Notes under the pieces: model-generated
The model's input: only the letters and a program-made list of their open reading frames with translations
What the model was told of the DNA's origin: nothing
The model's database searches: none
Origin: CANKHA01 sp040877285
GTDB taxonomy: Bacteria; Pseudomonadota; Alphaproteobacteria; Rhizobiales; Xanthobacteraceae
Assembly: GCA_040877285.1 (NCBI GenBank)
Contig: JBBDNZ010000088.1
Span: 1-26,285, forward strand
DNA length: 26,285 nucleotides
Reading direction: 5' to 3'
Shown: positions 18,228 through 26,285 of the stretch, one piece after another
How positions within the stretch are numbered: the stretch's first letter is position 1
How the letters are laid out: every line of letters begins with the position of its first letter
Made by a program: the position numbers and the translations under genes

Positions 18228-18889
18228 ACGCCCTCTCGGCCCTTCTCCTGCGCGATCTGCGGCTGGCCGTGCGCGTCGGCGGCGGCGCGGGAATGGGCGT
18301 ACTTTTCTTTCTCCTCGTGGTGACGCTTATGCCCTTCGCCATCGGGCCTGAACTTGCGCTGCTGCGACGCATCGCTCCGGCGATTCTCTGGCTCGGCGCG
18401 CTGCTGGCGAGTCTCTTGACGCTCGACCGTCTCTTTGCCGCCGACCAGGAAGACGGCTCGCTCGATCTGATCCTGATGGGGCGCGCGCCGCTCGAAGTGG
18501 CGATCGCGACCAAGGCGTTCGCCCATTGGTTGACCAGCAGTCTTCCTCTTGTCATCGCCGCTCCATTGCTTGGCATTTTGCTCGACGCCGAGTCGCGCGC
18601 GATGGCCGCGGTTGCGCTGACGCTCCTTGCCGGCACCCCGGGGCTGACATTTCTCGGCCTCATTGGCGCCGCCTTGGCGGTGACACTGCGCCGCGGCGGA
18701 CTGCTGGTGCCGGTGCTTATCCTGCCGCTGACGATTCCGGTGCTGATCTTCGGGGTGACGGCATCGAACGCCGCGCTTTCCGGGCCGGTGCCGTTCGGCA
18801 CGCCTTTTACGATTCTCTGCGCGCTGTCGCTGGCGAGCTTGGTGATCGGTCCGGTGGCGGCAGCCGCCGCCTTCAGACATGCAGAATAA
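18224..18889 (+). CDS. ccmB: haem exporter membrane protein CcmB
   Basis: Membrane subunit that works with CcmA. The 221-residue length is standard and six hydrophobic helices can be counted. FAADQEDGSLDLILMG near residues 69-84 is the most conserved CcmB block; LPLVIAAPLLGILL, TLLAGTPGLTFLGLIGAAL and LVLPLTIPVLIFG-like stretches follow. The start overlaps the ccmA stop (ATGA), so the two are translationally coupled. The 69-bp gap to the chosen ccmC start is the longest inside the cluster but has no terminator. Confidence 0.96.
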   Translation: MNALSALLLRDLRLAVRVGGGAGMGVLFFLLVVTLMPFAIGPELALLRRIAPAILWLGALLASLLTLDRLFAADQEDGSLDLILMGRAPLEVAIATKAFAHWLTSSLPLVIAAPLLGILLDAESRAMAAVALTLLAGTPGLTFLGLIGAALAVTLRRGGLLVPVLILPLTIPVLIFGVTASNAALSGPVPFGTPFTILCALSLASLVIGPVAAAAAFRHAE

Positions 18890-18958
18890 GATTGGATACA
18901 CGCAATGATAGAAGGGCCCGGATTGCGTCACGCCATAGCTGGCACTAAGAAGCTGCCA

Positions 18959-19693
18959 ATGGCCCTCAGCGAGCTAGCGAATCCTTCGCGGTTTCTTGCC
19001 GTCGTCGAACCCGTTTTGCCTTGGCTTGCCGCTGTCACAGCGCTGGCGCTCGCACTTGGCCTCAACCAGGCCTTCCTCGTTGCGCCCGACGACTACCAGC
19101 AAGGCGCCACCGTGAAGATCATGTTTCTGCACGTGCCTTCGGCCTGGCTCGGCATGTTCTGCTGGGTGCTGATGAGCGTAGCCGCGCTCGGCACGCTGGT
19201 GTGGCGCCATCCGCTCGCCGACGTGGCGGCCAAGGCCGCCGCCCCCATCGGCGCCGCCTTTACTTTCGTCTGCCTCGTAACCGGCTCCCTGTGGGGACGG
19301 CCCATGTGGGGAACCTACTGGGTCTGGGACGCGCGGCTCACCTCGGTGCTGATCCTGTTCCTGATGTATCTCGGCGTGATCGCGCTGTGGCGCACGGTAG
19401 AGGACCCTTCGCGCGCGGCACGGGCCGCCGCCATTCTCACCCTGGTCGGCGCCATCAACCTGCCGGTCATTAAATTCTCCGTGGATTGGTGGAACACGCT
19501 GCATCAGCCGGCGTCGGTTTTCCGCGTCGGCGGGCCGACGATTCATCCTTCGTTCCTCACGCCGCTGCTCATCATGGCTGTCGCTCTCGCATTGTTGTTC
19601 GTCACGCTGCATCTTGCCGCCATGCGCAACGAAATTTTGCGGCGGCGCGTGCGCACGTTGCGGCTGATGCAGGCCGACACAGCGGGAAGCTGA
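18959..19693 (+). CDS. ccmC: haem handling protein CcmC
   Basis: Inner-membrane protein that brings haem to the chaperone CcmE. The 244-residue product has six helices. The WWD haem motif is at 112-129 (WGRPMWGTYWVWDARLTS), and the flanking haem-ligand histidines are H58 (FLHVPSAW) and H182 (NTLHQPAS). I chose ATG 18959 because MALSELANPSRFLAVVEPVLPWL matches the family start; ATG 18905 would add 18 unlike residues. The Shine-Dalgarno is weak (AAGAAG). ccmD starts one base after its stop. Confidence 0.95.
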   Translation: MALSELANPSRFLAVVEPVLPWLAAVTALALALGLNQAFLVAPDDYQQGATVKIMFLHVPSAWLGMFCWVLMSVAALGTLVWRHPLADVAAKAAAPIGAAFTFVCLVTGSLWGRPMWGTYWVWDARLTSVLILFLMYLGVIALWRTVEDPSRAARAAAILTLVGAINLPVIKFSVDWWNTLHQPASVFRVGGPTIHPSFLTPLLIMAVALALLFVTLHLAAMRNEILRRRVRTLRLMQADTAGS

Positions 19694-19694
19694 C

Positions 19695-19874
19695 ATGAAT
19701 CTTGGAGCTTATGCCGACTTCATCCTCGCCGCCTATGCGGTGGCGGCTGTCGTGCTTGGCTGCTTGATCGTCTGGATCTGGCTGGATTATCGTACGCAAA
19801 CCCGCATCCTGGCCGAGCTTGAAGCGCGTGGGATCACGCGCCGGTCCGAGCGCGCAAAACCGCATCCATCATGA
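19695..19874 (+). CDS. ccmD: haem exporter small membrane protein CcmD
   Basis: A 59-residue protein with one membrane helix (about 9-30) that starts MNLGAYADFILAAYAVAAVV and ends in a basic, charged cytoplasmic tail. CcmD helps CcmABC release haem-bound CcmE. Its small size, the AYADFILAAY pattern and its place between ccmC and ccmG identify it. It starts one base after the ccmC stop, and its stop overlaps the ccmG start (ATGA). It is easily missed because of its length. Confidence 0.93.
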   Translation: MNLGAYADFILAAYAVAAVVLGCLIVWIWLDYRTQTRILAELEARGITRRSERAKPHPS

Positions 19875-20458
19875 CGATGATCCCGCAGGAGGATGGGCAG
19901 CGGCGGAAACCGATCGTCTTTCTGCCGCTGATCTTCTTCCTCGCGCTGGCGGCGTTGTTCTTCTATCGGCTGGGAGGGGACGATCCCGGAGTCGTGCCTT
20001 CGGCGCTGATCGGAAAAGCTGTCCCCGCGACAACCCTGCCGCCGCTGCCGGGGCTCGATCGCGACGGCAAGCCGGTGCCGGGCATCGCGCCCGAGCTTTT
20101 TCCCGGCAAGGTCACGCTGGTGAATGTTTGGGCCTCCTGGTGCGGGCCCTGCCGCGAGGAAGCGCCGTTGCTGGATCAATTGGCGCGGGATAAGCGCATC
20201 CAAATCGTGGGCATTAACTACAAGGACCAGCCGGACAATGCGCGCCGCTTTCTCGGCCGCCACGGAAATCCTTTCGCGGCCGTGGGCGCGGATACCGCCG
20301 GCCGGACCTCGATCGATTGGGGCGTCTATGGCGTTCCCGAGACGTTTATTGTCGGGCGCGACGGCCGCATCGCCTTCAAGCTCATCGGGCCGATCACGCC
20401 GGAAAATCTGCAAATGCAGGTGAAGCCGCAGATCGAGAAGGCGCTGGCGGCTTCCTGA
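19871..20458 (+). CDS. ccmG: cytochrome c maturation thiol:disulfide oxidoreductase CcmG/DsbE
   Basis: Membrane-anchored periplasmic thioredoxin that keeps the apocytochrome c haem-binding cysteines reduced. The 195-residue protein has an N-terminal anchor (about 14-33). The active site is NVWASWCGPCREE with C91 and C94, and the cis-proline loop is VYGVPETF. GLDRDGKPVPGI and IGPITPENL are family features. It is the last gene of the ccm cluster here. ccmE, ccmF and ccmH are not in the window; in Bradyrhizobium the corresponding genes form a separate locus. Its stop codon directly abuts the stop of the convergent yciB gene. Confidence 0.96.
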   Translation: MTMIPQEDGQRRKPIVFLPLIFFLALAALFFYRLGGDDPGVVPSALIGKAVPATTLPPLPGLDRDGKPVPGIAPELFPGKVTLVNVWASWCGPCREEAPLLDQLARDKRIQIVGINYKDQPDNARRFLGRHGNPFAAVGADTAGRTSIDWGVYGVPETFIVGRDGRIAFKLIGPITPENLQMQVKPQIEKALAAS

Positions 20459-21052
20459 CTAATCTTTTGCCTCGGGCGCGGCGTATTTCTGCAGCAGCGG
20501 ATATTGCAGGGCGGCGAAGACGAAGGTCAGCGGCACAAAACCGAAAACCTTGAAACTCACCCAGACGTCGGTCGTTTGCGTGCGCCAGACGATCTCGTTG
20601 AGCACGGCGAGCACAACGAAGAAACAGGCCCAGCGCAACGTGAGCCTGTGCCAGCCTTCCTCCGTCAGATGGAACATCTGATCGAAGACGATTTCCAACA
20701 GCGGCTTGTGCAGCAGCAAACCGCCGAACAGCGTGCCGGAAAACAAGAGATAGATGATGGTCGGCTTGAGCTTGATGAAGGTCTCATCTTCCAGCGCGAG
20801 CGTAAGCCCGCCGAACACCATGACGATGACGGCGGAGACGATGGCCATTATCGGCAAGCGGCGGACCAGCGCATAGGAGACGACGAGGGCGACCAACACT
20901 GCAACCATGAAGGTGGCGGTGGCGGCAAAGATGCCGAGCCGCGCATTGACCAGGAAGAACAGCACCAGCGGGCCGAGATCGAGCGCGAGCTTGAGCAGGG
21001 GATTGAGTGGGGGTTTTTCAGGCATGGGGCTGTGTAGCCTGGGCGGCGCCAT
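20459..21052 (-). CDS. yciB: inner membrane septation protein A (YciB/IspZ family)
   Basis: A 197-residue inner-membrane protein with about five or six hydrophobic helices, of the YciB family linked to envelope integrity and septation. NPLLKLALDLGPLVLFF at the start, KPTIIYLLF and RLTLRWACFFVVLAVLNEIVWR with VWVSFKVFGF near the end are strong family matches. ATG 21052 lies 3 nt after the ftsY stop (TGACAAATG), so coupling is likely. ATG 21025, nine codons in, is also plausible and closer to the usual N-terminus. Pairing with ftsY is common in alphaproteobacteria. Confidence 0.95.
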   Translation of the reverse strand: MAPPRLHSPMPEKPPLNPLLKLALDLGPLVLFFLVNARLGIFAATATFMVAVLVALVVSYALVRRLPIMAIVSAVIVMVFGGLTLALEDETFIKLKPTIIYLLFSGTLFGGLLLHKPLLEIVFDQMFHLTEEGWHRLTLRWACFFVVLAVLNEIVWRTQTTDVWVSFKVFGFVPLTFVFAALQYPLLQKYAAPEAKD

Positions 21053-21055
21053 TTG

Positions 21056-21988
21056 TCATTCCACACCCGCAATTGCCCGCGCGAAGTCCCGCGCGGCAAA
21101 GGGCGCGAGATCGTCCACACCCTCGCCGACCCCGATGAAATGCACCGGAAGTCCGAACTTCGCGGCAAGCGCCACCAGAATGCCGCCGCGCGCGGTGCCG
21201 TCGAGCTTAGTCATCACCAGGCCGGTGACGCCCGCGATCTTTTGGAATATCTCGACTTGCGAGAGCGCGTTTTGCCCGACGGTAGCATCGAGCACGAGCA
21301 GGACGGCATGCGGCGCGGAAGCATCCACCTTCTTCGTCACCCGCACGATTTTCTCCAGCTCGTCCATCAGCGCGGCCTTGTTCTGCAACCGGCCTGCGGT
21401 ATCAACCAGCAGAATGTCGGCGCCCTGTTCCTTGGCTTGCGTCAGAGCATCGAAGACAAGGCTTGCGGCATCCGAGCCAGGTTCGCGCGCCACCACTGGC
21501 GCGCCGGTGCGCTCACCCCAGATTTTGAGCTGATCGATGGCCGCCGCCCGGAATGTATCTCCGGCGGCCAGCATCACCTTGCGGCCCTCGGCGCGGAAGC
21601 GCGCGGCGAGCTTGCCGATGGTCGTGGTCTTACCGGACCCGTTGACGCCGGCGACCAGGACGACAAAAGGTTTTGCGCCTTCGACGGCAAGCGGCTTCGC
21701 CACCGGCGCGAGAACTTTTTCGACTTCCGCCGCGAGGATGCTTTTCACCTCGTCGGGCGTGACCGTCTTGTCGTAGCGCCCTTCGCCAATGGCGGCGGCG
21801 ATTTTGGCGGCAACGTCCACGCCGAGGTCGGCGCGGATCAGCATCTCCTCCAGCTCGTCGATCATCGCGGCATCGAGCTTGCGCTTGGCGACAAGATCGG
21901 AGATCGCGCCGCCGATCGACGTCGACGTACGCTTAAGCCCGCCGCTCAGGCGCCGCCACCAGCTTTGTTTATGCGCGTTGTCGCTCAT
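21056..21988 (-). CDS. ftsY: signal recognition particle receptor FtsY
   Basis: SRP receptor GTPase that docks ribosome-nascent chain complexes at the membrane for co-translational insertion. The 310-residue product is an N-G domain pair; the acidic A domain of E. coli FtsY is nearly absent, as in many alphaproteobacteria. The G domain has GVNGSGKT (114-121), DTFRAAA (144-150), DTAGR (196-200) and a TKLDG guanine-specificity motif. I chose ATG 21988 (MSDNAHKQSWWRRLSGGL), whose basic helix fits membrane contact; the open frame continues upstream in arginine/proline-rich shadow sequence. It is followed by yciB. Confidence 0.97.
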   Translation of the reverse strand: MSDNAHKQSWWRRLSGGLKRTSTSIGGAISDLVAKRKLDAAMIDELEEMLIRADLGVDVAAKIAAAIGEGRYDKTVTPDEVKSILAAEVEKVLAPVAKPLAVEGAKPFVVLVAGVNGSGKTTTIGKLAARFRAEGRKVMLAAGDTFRAAAIDQLKIWGERTGAPVVAREPGSDAASLVFDALTQAKEQGADILLVDTAGRLQNKAALMDELEKIVRVTKKVDASAPHAVLLVLDATVGQNALSQVEIFQKIAGVTGLVMTKLDGTARGGILVALAAKFGLPVHFIGVGEGVDDLAPFAARDFARAIAGVE

Positions 21989-22014
21989 TGCGGGCCCGTG
22001 ATAGCGGTTTACGC

Positions 22015-22699
22015 ATGACACCGGAAGAGATGGTGGCGCGGCTGCTCTACCGCGACGGGCTGATGCTGGTGATCGACAAGCCGGCCGGCATGGCGGTGCA
22101 TCGCGGGCCCAAGGGCGGTGAGAGCCTGGAGGATCATTTCGGCGCGCTGCGTTTCGGCCTGCCGCGGGCGCCGGCGCTGGCGCACCGGCTCGACCGCGAC
22201 ACCTCCGGCTGCCTGGTGCTCGGCCGCCACCGCAAGGCGCTGGCAACCCTGGGCCGCCTGTTCAAACAGGGCAAGGTGGGCAAGACCTATTGGGCAGTCG
22301 TGGAAGGCGGCCCGGAGGCGGAGGAGGGCCGCATTGAACTGCCGCTCGGCCGGCGCGACGCCACGCGCGGCTGGTGGATGAAGCCAGACCCGAAAGGCCA
22401 GCCGGCGGCGACCGCATGGAAGGTGCTGGGGCGGGCGACAGGTCTCACCTGGCTCGCGCTGGAGCCGGTCACCGGCCGTACCCATCAATTGCGCGTGCAT
22501 TGCGCCGAGATGGGCTGGCCCATCGTCGGCGACAATATTTATGGGACCGCGCCGCGCAGCGGTATTCCCATTCTACATCTACATTCGCGTGGGATCGTGG
22601 TGCCGCTTTACAAGAACAAGCCGCCCATCGCGGTCATCGCGCCGGTGCCCGAACACATGCGCGAGCGGCTTCTTGCCTGCGGTTGGAAGGATGAAGCGG

Positions 22700-22713
<14 letters not shown>
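22015..22713 (+). CDS. RluA-family RNA pseudouridine synthase
   Basis: A 232-residue enzyme that converts specific uridines of rRNA or tRNA to pseudouridine. The catalytic aspartate is D60 in HRLDRDTSG. GLMLVIDKPAGMAVH (15-29) and GRTHQLRVHCAEMGWPIVGD are the other family signatures. The N-terminal S4 domain of RluC/RluD is missing, as in RluA itself, so the target site cannot be named. ATG 22015 is preferred over an in-frame TTG at 21988. The gene is divergent from ftsY, 26 bp away, and its last 14 bp overlap the convergent mtaB 3' end. Confidence 0.93.
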
Positions 22714-23976
<1,263 letters not shown>

Positions 23977-23980
<4 letters not shown>

Positions 23981-24855
23981 TCCACGCCCGCCTTGGCGAA
24001 CAGCGCCGGATCGAAACGGCCTTGCGATTCGAATTCCACCGGCCCGGTCATCAGCACGTGATCGTCGCTCGCGCGCCATTCCACGGTGAGATCGCCGCCC
24101 GGCAGCGTCACGCGCACCTTGCGCTCCGTGCGCTTGAGTCGCGCCGCCGCCACGGCCGCGGCGCAGGCCGCCGAGCCGCAGGCCTTGGTGAGCCCCGCGC
24201 CGCGCTCCCAGGTGCGGATCACGATGTGCTCGCGCGACTTGATCGACGCGAGCGTGATGTTCGCGCGCTCGGGAAAAATCGGATGGTTTTCCAAGAGCGG
24301 GCCGAAGCGCGCGAGATCGTAAGCATTCACGTCATCCACCCAGAAGACGGCGTGCGGATTGCCCATGTTCACCACCGACGGCGTATGCAGGACCGGCTTG
24401 TCGATGGGGCCGATCTGCAATTCGATGCCGCGGGTGTCGCTAAACTCCTCCGCCAGCGGAATCTCGTCCCAGCGGAAACGCGGCACGCCCATGTCCACGG
24501 TGATCAGCCCCGGCGTTTCCGCCTTCCAGCAGTTCAGAATGCCGGCCTTGGTCTCGAAGGTGACCGCGTTTTTCCCGCTTTCGGAAAAGAGCAACGAGGC
24601 GATGCAGCGCATGCCGTTGCCGCAGGCGCCGACCTCGGAGCCGTCGCTGTTGTAGATGCGCACATAGGCGTCGGTGCCCGGCGCGCGCGGGGAGTGCAGC
24701 GCCATCAGCTGATCATAGGGCGCCCCCGGCGGCTGCGCCGCGGCACGCGCTTCGTCCGGCGTGATGGTGGCCTGCGAGGCGCGCAAATCCACCACCACGA
24801 TCTCGTTGCCGAGACCGTTCATCCGGGTAAATGCCTGGTTCGCGAGCGCGTTCAT
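23977..24855 (-). CDS. dapF: diaminopimelate epimerase
   Basis: Converts LL- to meso-diaminopimelate for lysine and peptidoglycan synthesis. The 292-residue product has the two catalytic cysteines C78 in GACGNGMRC and C226 in TKACGSAACA, with FTRMNGLGNEIVVVD at the start and VNMGNPHAVFWVDD in the middle, all family signatures. MNALANQAFTRMNGLGN gives a normal start, though without a strong Shine-Dalgarno. AT-rich sequence just upstream (CATATAAG and GGATATTGG on the minus strand) may supply the promoter. Its stop overlaps the mtaB start, the dapF-mtaB order usual in Hyphomicrobiales. Confidence 0.97.
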
Positions 24856-24935
24856 GAAGCAAAAATTCGGGCGGCCAATATCCGCCTGACTTATATGGCC
24901 AAAGACGGCCGCTTAGCCAGTGGGCGCGCCCCGGC

Positions 24936-25009
24936 CGGTTTCGTCGCCCCCGGTTTCGTCGCCCCGGTTTCGTCGCCCCCGGTTTCGTCGCCCCCGGTTT
25001 CGTCGCCCT
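24936..25009. repeat. five-copy 15-bp tandem repeat
   Basis: The unit CGGTTTCGTCGCCCC is repeated five times head to tail at 24936-24950, 24951-24964 (14 nt, one C missing), 24965-24979, 24980-24994 and 24995-25009 (last base T). The copies are otherwise identical. It lies between the divergent dapF and GyrI-like genes. There are no spacers, so it is not a CRISPR array. Confidence 0.95.
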
Positions 25010-25081
25010 ATGAGCGCCGCCGTGCTAATATTGATATTGAGTCTGCCCTATTTAAGGGCGGCTCGGATCAAGGGGGCCCTG
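25010..25081 (+). promoter_or_regulatory. putative promoter and leader of the GyrI-like/SIMPL operon
   Basis: Between the tandem repeat and ATG 25082 is an AT-rich stretch, CTAATATTGATATTGAG (25025-25041), that could hold the -10 box (TAATAT at 25026-25031). It is followed by a small hairpin GCCCT/AGGGC (25045-25059) and the Shine-Dalgarno AAGGGGG (25070-25076). With that -10, the -35 region would fall in the last repeat copy. This is inference from composition only. Confidence 0.35.
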
Positions 25082-25717
25082 ATGACGTGCGTTCGACGAG
25101 CGGTCGGCGCCGCCTTTCTCACCGCTGTATTTGCCTTGATTCAGCCGCCCATCGGAGCTCAGGCGCAAGCGGCTCGCGCGCCCACCGAGAAGGCGCCGGA
25201 AGTCTCGGCCACGCCGGCGCAGGCCGCGCCGGCGAATCCCGCCGACCCATTCGGCGAGGAAGTGACGCTGGAAGAAAAGACCATCATCACCATGAAGGGA
25301 ACCGCGACCTGGGAAACGGCGTTCGAGACCTTGGCCGATGCCTTCAAGACGATCGGCGGCTACCTCGACAAGCAGAAGATTCAACCGTCCGGCAAGGCGC
25401 TGGTGGTCTATACGCAGACCGACGATACCGGATTCAATTACCAGGTCGGCATACCGGTCGCCGAGGCGCCGAAGCCGCCGCCACGCGGAGACCTCAGCGT
25501 CGGCAAGTCGCCGGCCGGCAAATTGCTCAAATTCGTCCACCGCGGCTCCTACGACGCGATGGACACGACCTACGAGGCCATCACCAACCATCTCGACGAA
25601 AAGCGGCTGGAGACCGAAGACATGTTCATCGAGGAATATGTGACCGATCCGGTGAAGACGCCGCAGGCAAAACTCATCGTGAATATCTACATCCCTTTGA
25701 AAATCCAATCCCCGTGA
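25082..25717 (+). CDS. exported GyrI-like (effector-binding domain) protein
   Basis: A 211-residue protein with a signal peptide (1-28, cleavage near GAQA), a Pro/Ala-rich linker (about 30-58) and a GyrI-like/AraC-effector-binding fold (about 62-207). The fold is suggested by TWETAFETLADAFKTIGGYL, ALVVYTQTDDTGFNYQVGIP, GKLLKFVHRGSYDAMDTTYE and the final EEYVTDP with IVNIYIPLK. Such domains bind small molecules and are usually cytosolic; this one appears periplasmic. I chose ATG 25082 for its AAGGGGG Shine-Dalgarno and because it starts a clean signal peptide; the open frame extends upstream into the tandem repeat. The SIMPL-domain gene starts 10 nt downstream. Function unknown. Confidence 0.85.
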   Translation: MTCVRRAVGAAFLTAVFALIQPPIGAQAQAARAPTEKAPEVSATPAQAAPANPADPFGEEVTLEEKTIITMKGTATWETAFETLADAFKTIGGYLDKQKIQPSGKALVVYTQTDDTGFNYQVGIPVAEAPKPPPRGDLSVGKSPAGKLLKFVHRGSYDAMDTTYEAITNHLDEKRLETEDMFIEEYVTDPVKTPQAKLIVNIYIPLKIQSP

Positions 25718-25727
25718 ATCGAGAGTC

Positions 25728-26285
25728 ATGTCTCTGCTACGCACCTTCGTCTTTCTCGCTCTCACAGGCGGCGCAGCCGCAGCCTTCACCCCGGCTATCG
25801 CACAGGCGCAGGAAAAACCGCCGAGCGTCCTCACCGTCGCGGGCGAAGGTGAGGTCGCGGTCGTGCCCGATCTTGCCGTTCTGACCGGCGGCGTCATTAC
25901 CGCGGCGCGGACCGCGCGCGAAGCCAGCGAAGCCAATGCCAAGGCGATGACGGCCGTCATGGCGGCGCTCAAGGAAGCCGGCGTTGCGGATGGCGACGTG
26001 CAGACGGCGCGGCTGTCGTTGCAGCCCATGCGCGATCAGAACCGCATCGGCCCCGCGCGCATCACCGGTTTTCAGGCGTCGAACCAGGTCACCATTAAAA
26101 TCCGCGAGCTCGCAAAGGTCGCGGACATCATCGACCGTCTGGTCGCCGCCGGAGCCAACGACATTTCCGGGATTCAATTCGTCGTTTCCTCGCCGTCGAA
26201 ACTTCTGGATCAGGCGCGCGAGGCGGCGGTCGCCGACGCCCGGCGCAAGGCGGAGATTTATGCCCGCGCCGCCAATGTGCGGCTC
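25728..26285 (+). CDS. SIMPL-domain (DUF541) periplasmic protein, N-terminal part
   Basis: The frame runs from ATG 25728 to the right edge: 186 residues of a protein usually about 230-250. It has a signal peptide (cleavage near AQA at 25-27), then the SIMPL/DUF541 opening SVLTVAGEGEVAVVPDLAVL. ITGFQASNQVTIKIREL, AGANDISGIQFVVS and AREAAVADARRKAEIYARAA are conserved blocks. SIMPL proteins are exported; their role is not settled, with oxidative-stress links in some relatives. It starts 10 nt after the GyrI-like gene and is probably in one operon with it. GAGAG serves as a weak Shine-Dalgarno. Cut by the window edge. Confidence 0.92.
   Translation, partial: MSLLRTFVFLALTGGAAAAFTPAIAQAQEKPPSVLTVAGEGEVAVVPDLAVLTGGVITAARTAREASEANAKAMTAVMAALKEAGVADGDVQTARLSLQPMRDQNRIGPARITGFQASNQVTIKIRELAKVADIIDRLVAAGANDISGIQFVVSSPSKLLDQAREAAVADARRKAEIYARAANVRL

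Noticed and set aside
24936..25009. CRISPR-like array
   Set aside because: The 15-bp units are contiguous without spacers and no cas genes are present; it is a simple tandem repeat.
24022..25884. Plus-strand open frame of 620 codons crossing dapF, the tandem repeat and the GyrI-like gene
   Set aside because: It spans several real genes on both strands and has no domain; it stays open only because of base composition.

Overview
The window is a dense, GC-rich (roughly 60% or more G+C by eye) bacterial chromosome segment. Gene content and order point to an alphaproteobacterium of the Hyphomicrobiales, in the wider Bradyrhizobium/Xanthobacteraceae neighbourhood. The pointers are an LDH-like malate dehydrogenase next to sucCD and zapE, acnA divergent from cytochrome c maturation genes, DUF2794 and DUF1223 proteins, and a YbhL/BI-1 gene with a structured leader. 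This placement is inferred from protein resemblance and synteny, not from a search. No rRNA, tRNA, CRISPR array, insertion sequence, phage gene or defence system was seen. Most of the window is ordinary housekeeping sequence; the interesting signals are small repeats, structured RNAs and unusual gene junctions.

Layout. 1-5913 (minus): TCA-cycle cluster, transcribed mdh, sucC, sucD, a GT83-type membrane glycosyltransferase, then sucA (cut by the window edge). 5989-8661 (minus): zapE, thpR and a TesA-like GDSL esterase. 8660-12003 (plus): a YbbA/YbbP-type ABC ATPase and FtsX-family permease, divergent from the esterase, so the E. coli tesA-ybbA-ybbP association is kept. 12231-12992 (plus): BI-1/YbhL membrane protein with a hairpin-rich leader and a strong terminator. 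13057-14583 (minus): DUF2794 and an exported DUF1223 thioredoxin-like protein, separated by a 396-bp gap with an orphan plus-strand terminator and a probable small RNA. 14680-17382 (minus): acnA. 17622-20458 (plus): ccmA-ccmB-ccmC-ccmD-ccmG with tight overlaps. 20459-21988 (minus): ftsY then yciB. 22015-22713 (plus): an RluA-type pseudouridine synthase. 22700-24855 (minus): dapF then mtaB, overlapping by ATGA. 25082-26285 (plus): an exported GyrI-like protein and a SIMPL-domain protein (cut by the edge), preceded by a five-copy 15-bp tandem repeat.

How the genes work together. Aconitase, 2-oxoglutarate dehydrogenase E1, succinyl-CoA synthetase and malate dehydrogenase are TCA enzymes. The ccm genes export haem and supply reductant for c-type cytochromes that drain the electrons these enzymes release. 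FtsY and YciB act in membrane protein targeting and envelope/division. DapF feeds peptidoglycan and lysine synthesis. MtaB, the RluA-type enzyme and ThpR act on RNA.

Main points for a second look: (1) a GC-rich palindromic repeat inserted in coding sequence at the ABC/permease junction and in the mtaB N-terminus, read in the same frame in both (PPP-x-AGEV); (2) a canonical G-quadruplex motif overlapping the permease ribosome-binding site; (3) the candidate small RNA at about 13625-13814; (4) a candidate ybhL leader; (5) the glycosyltransferase inside the suc operon; (6) the tandem repeat at 24936-25009.
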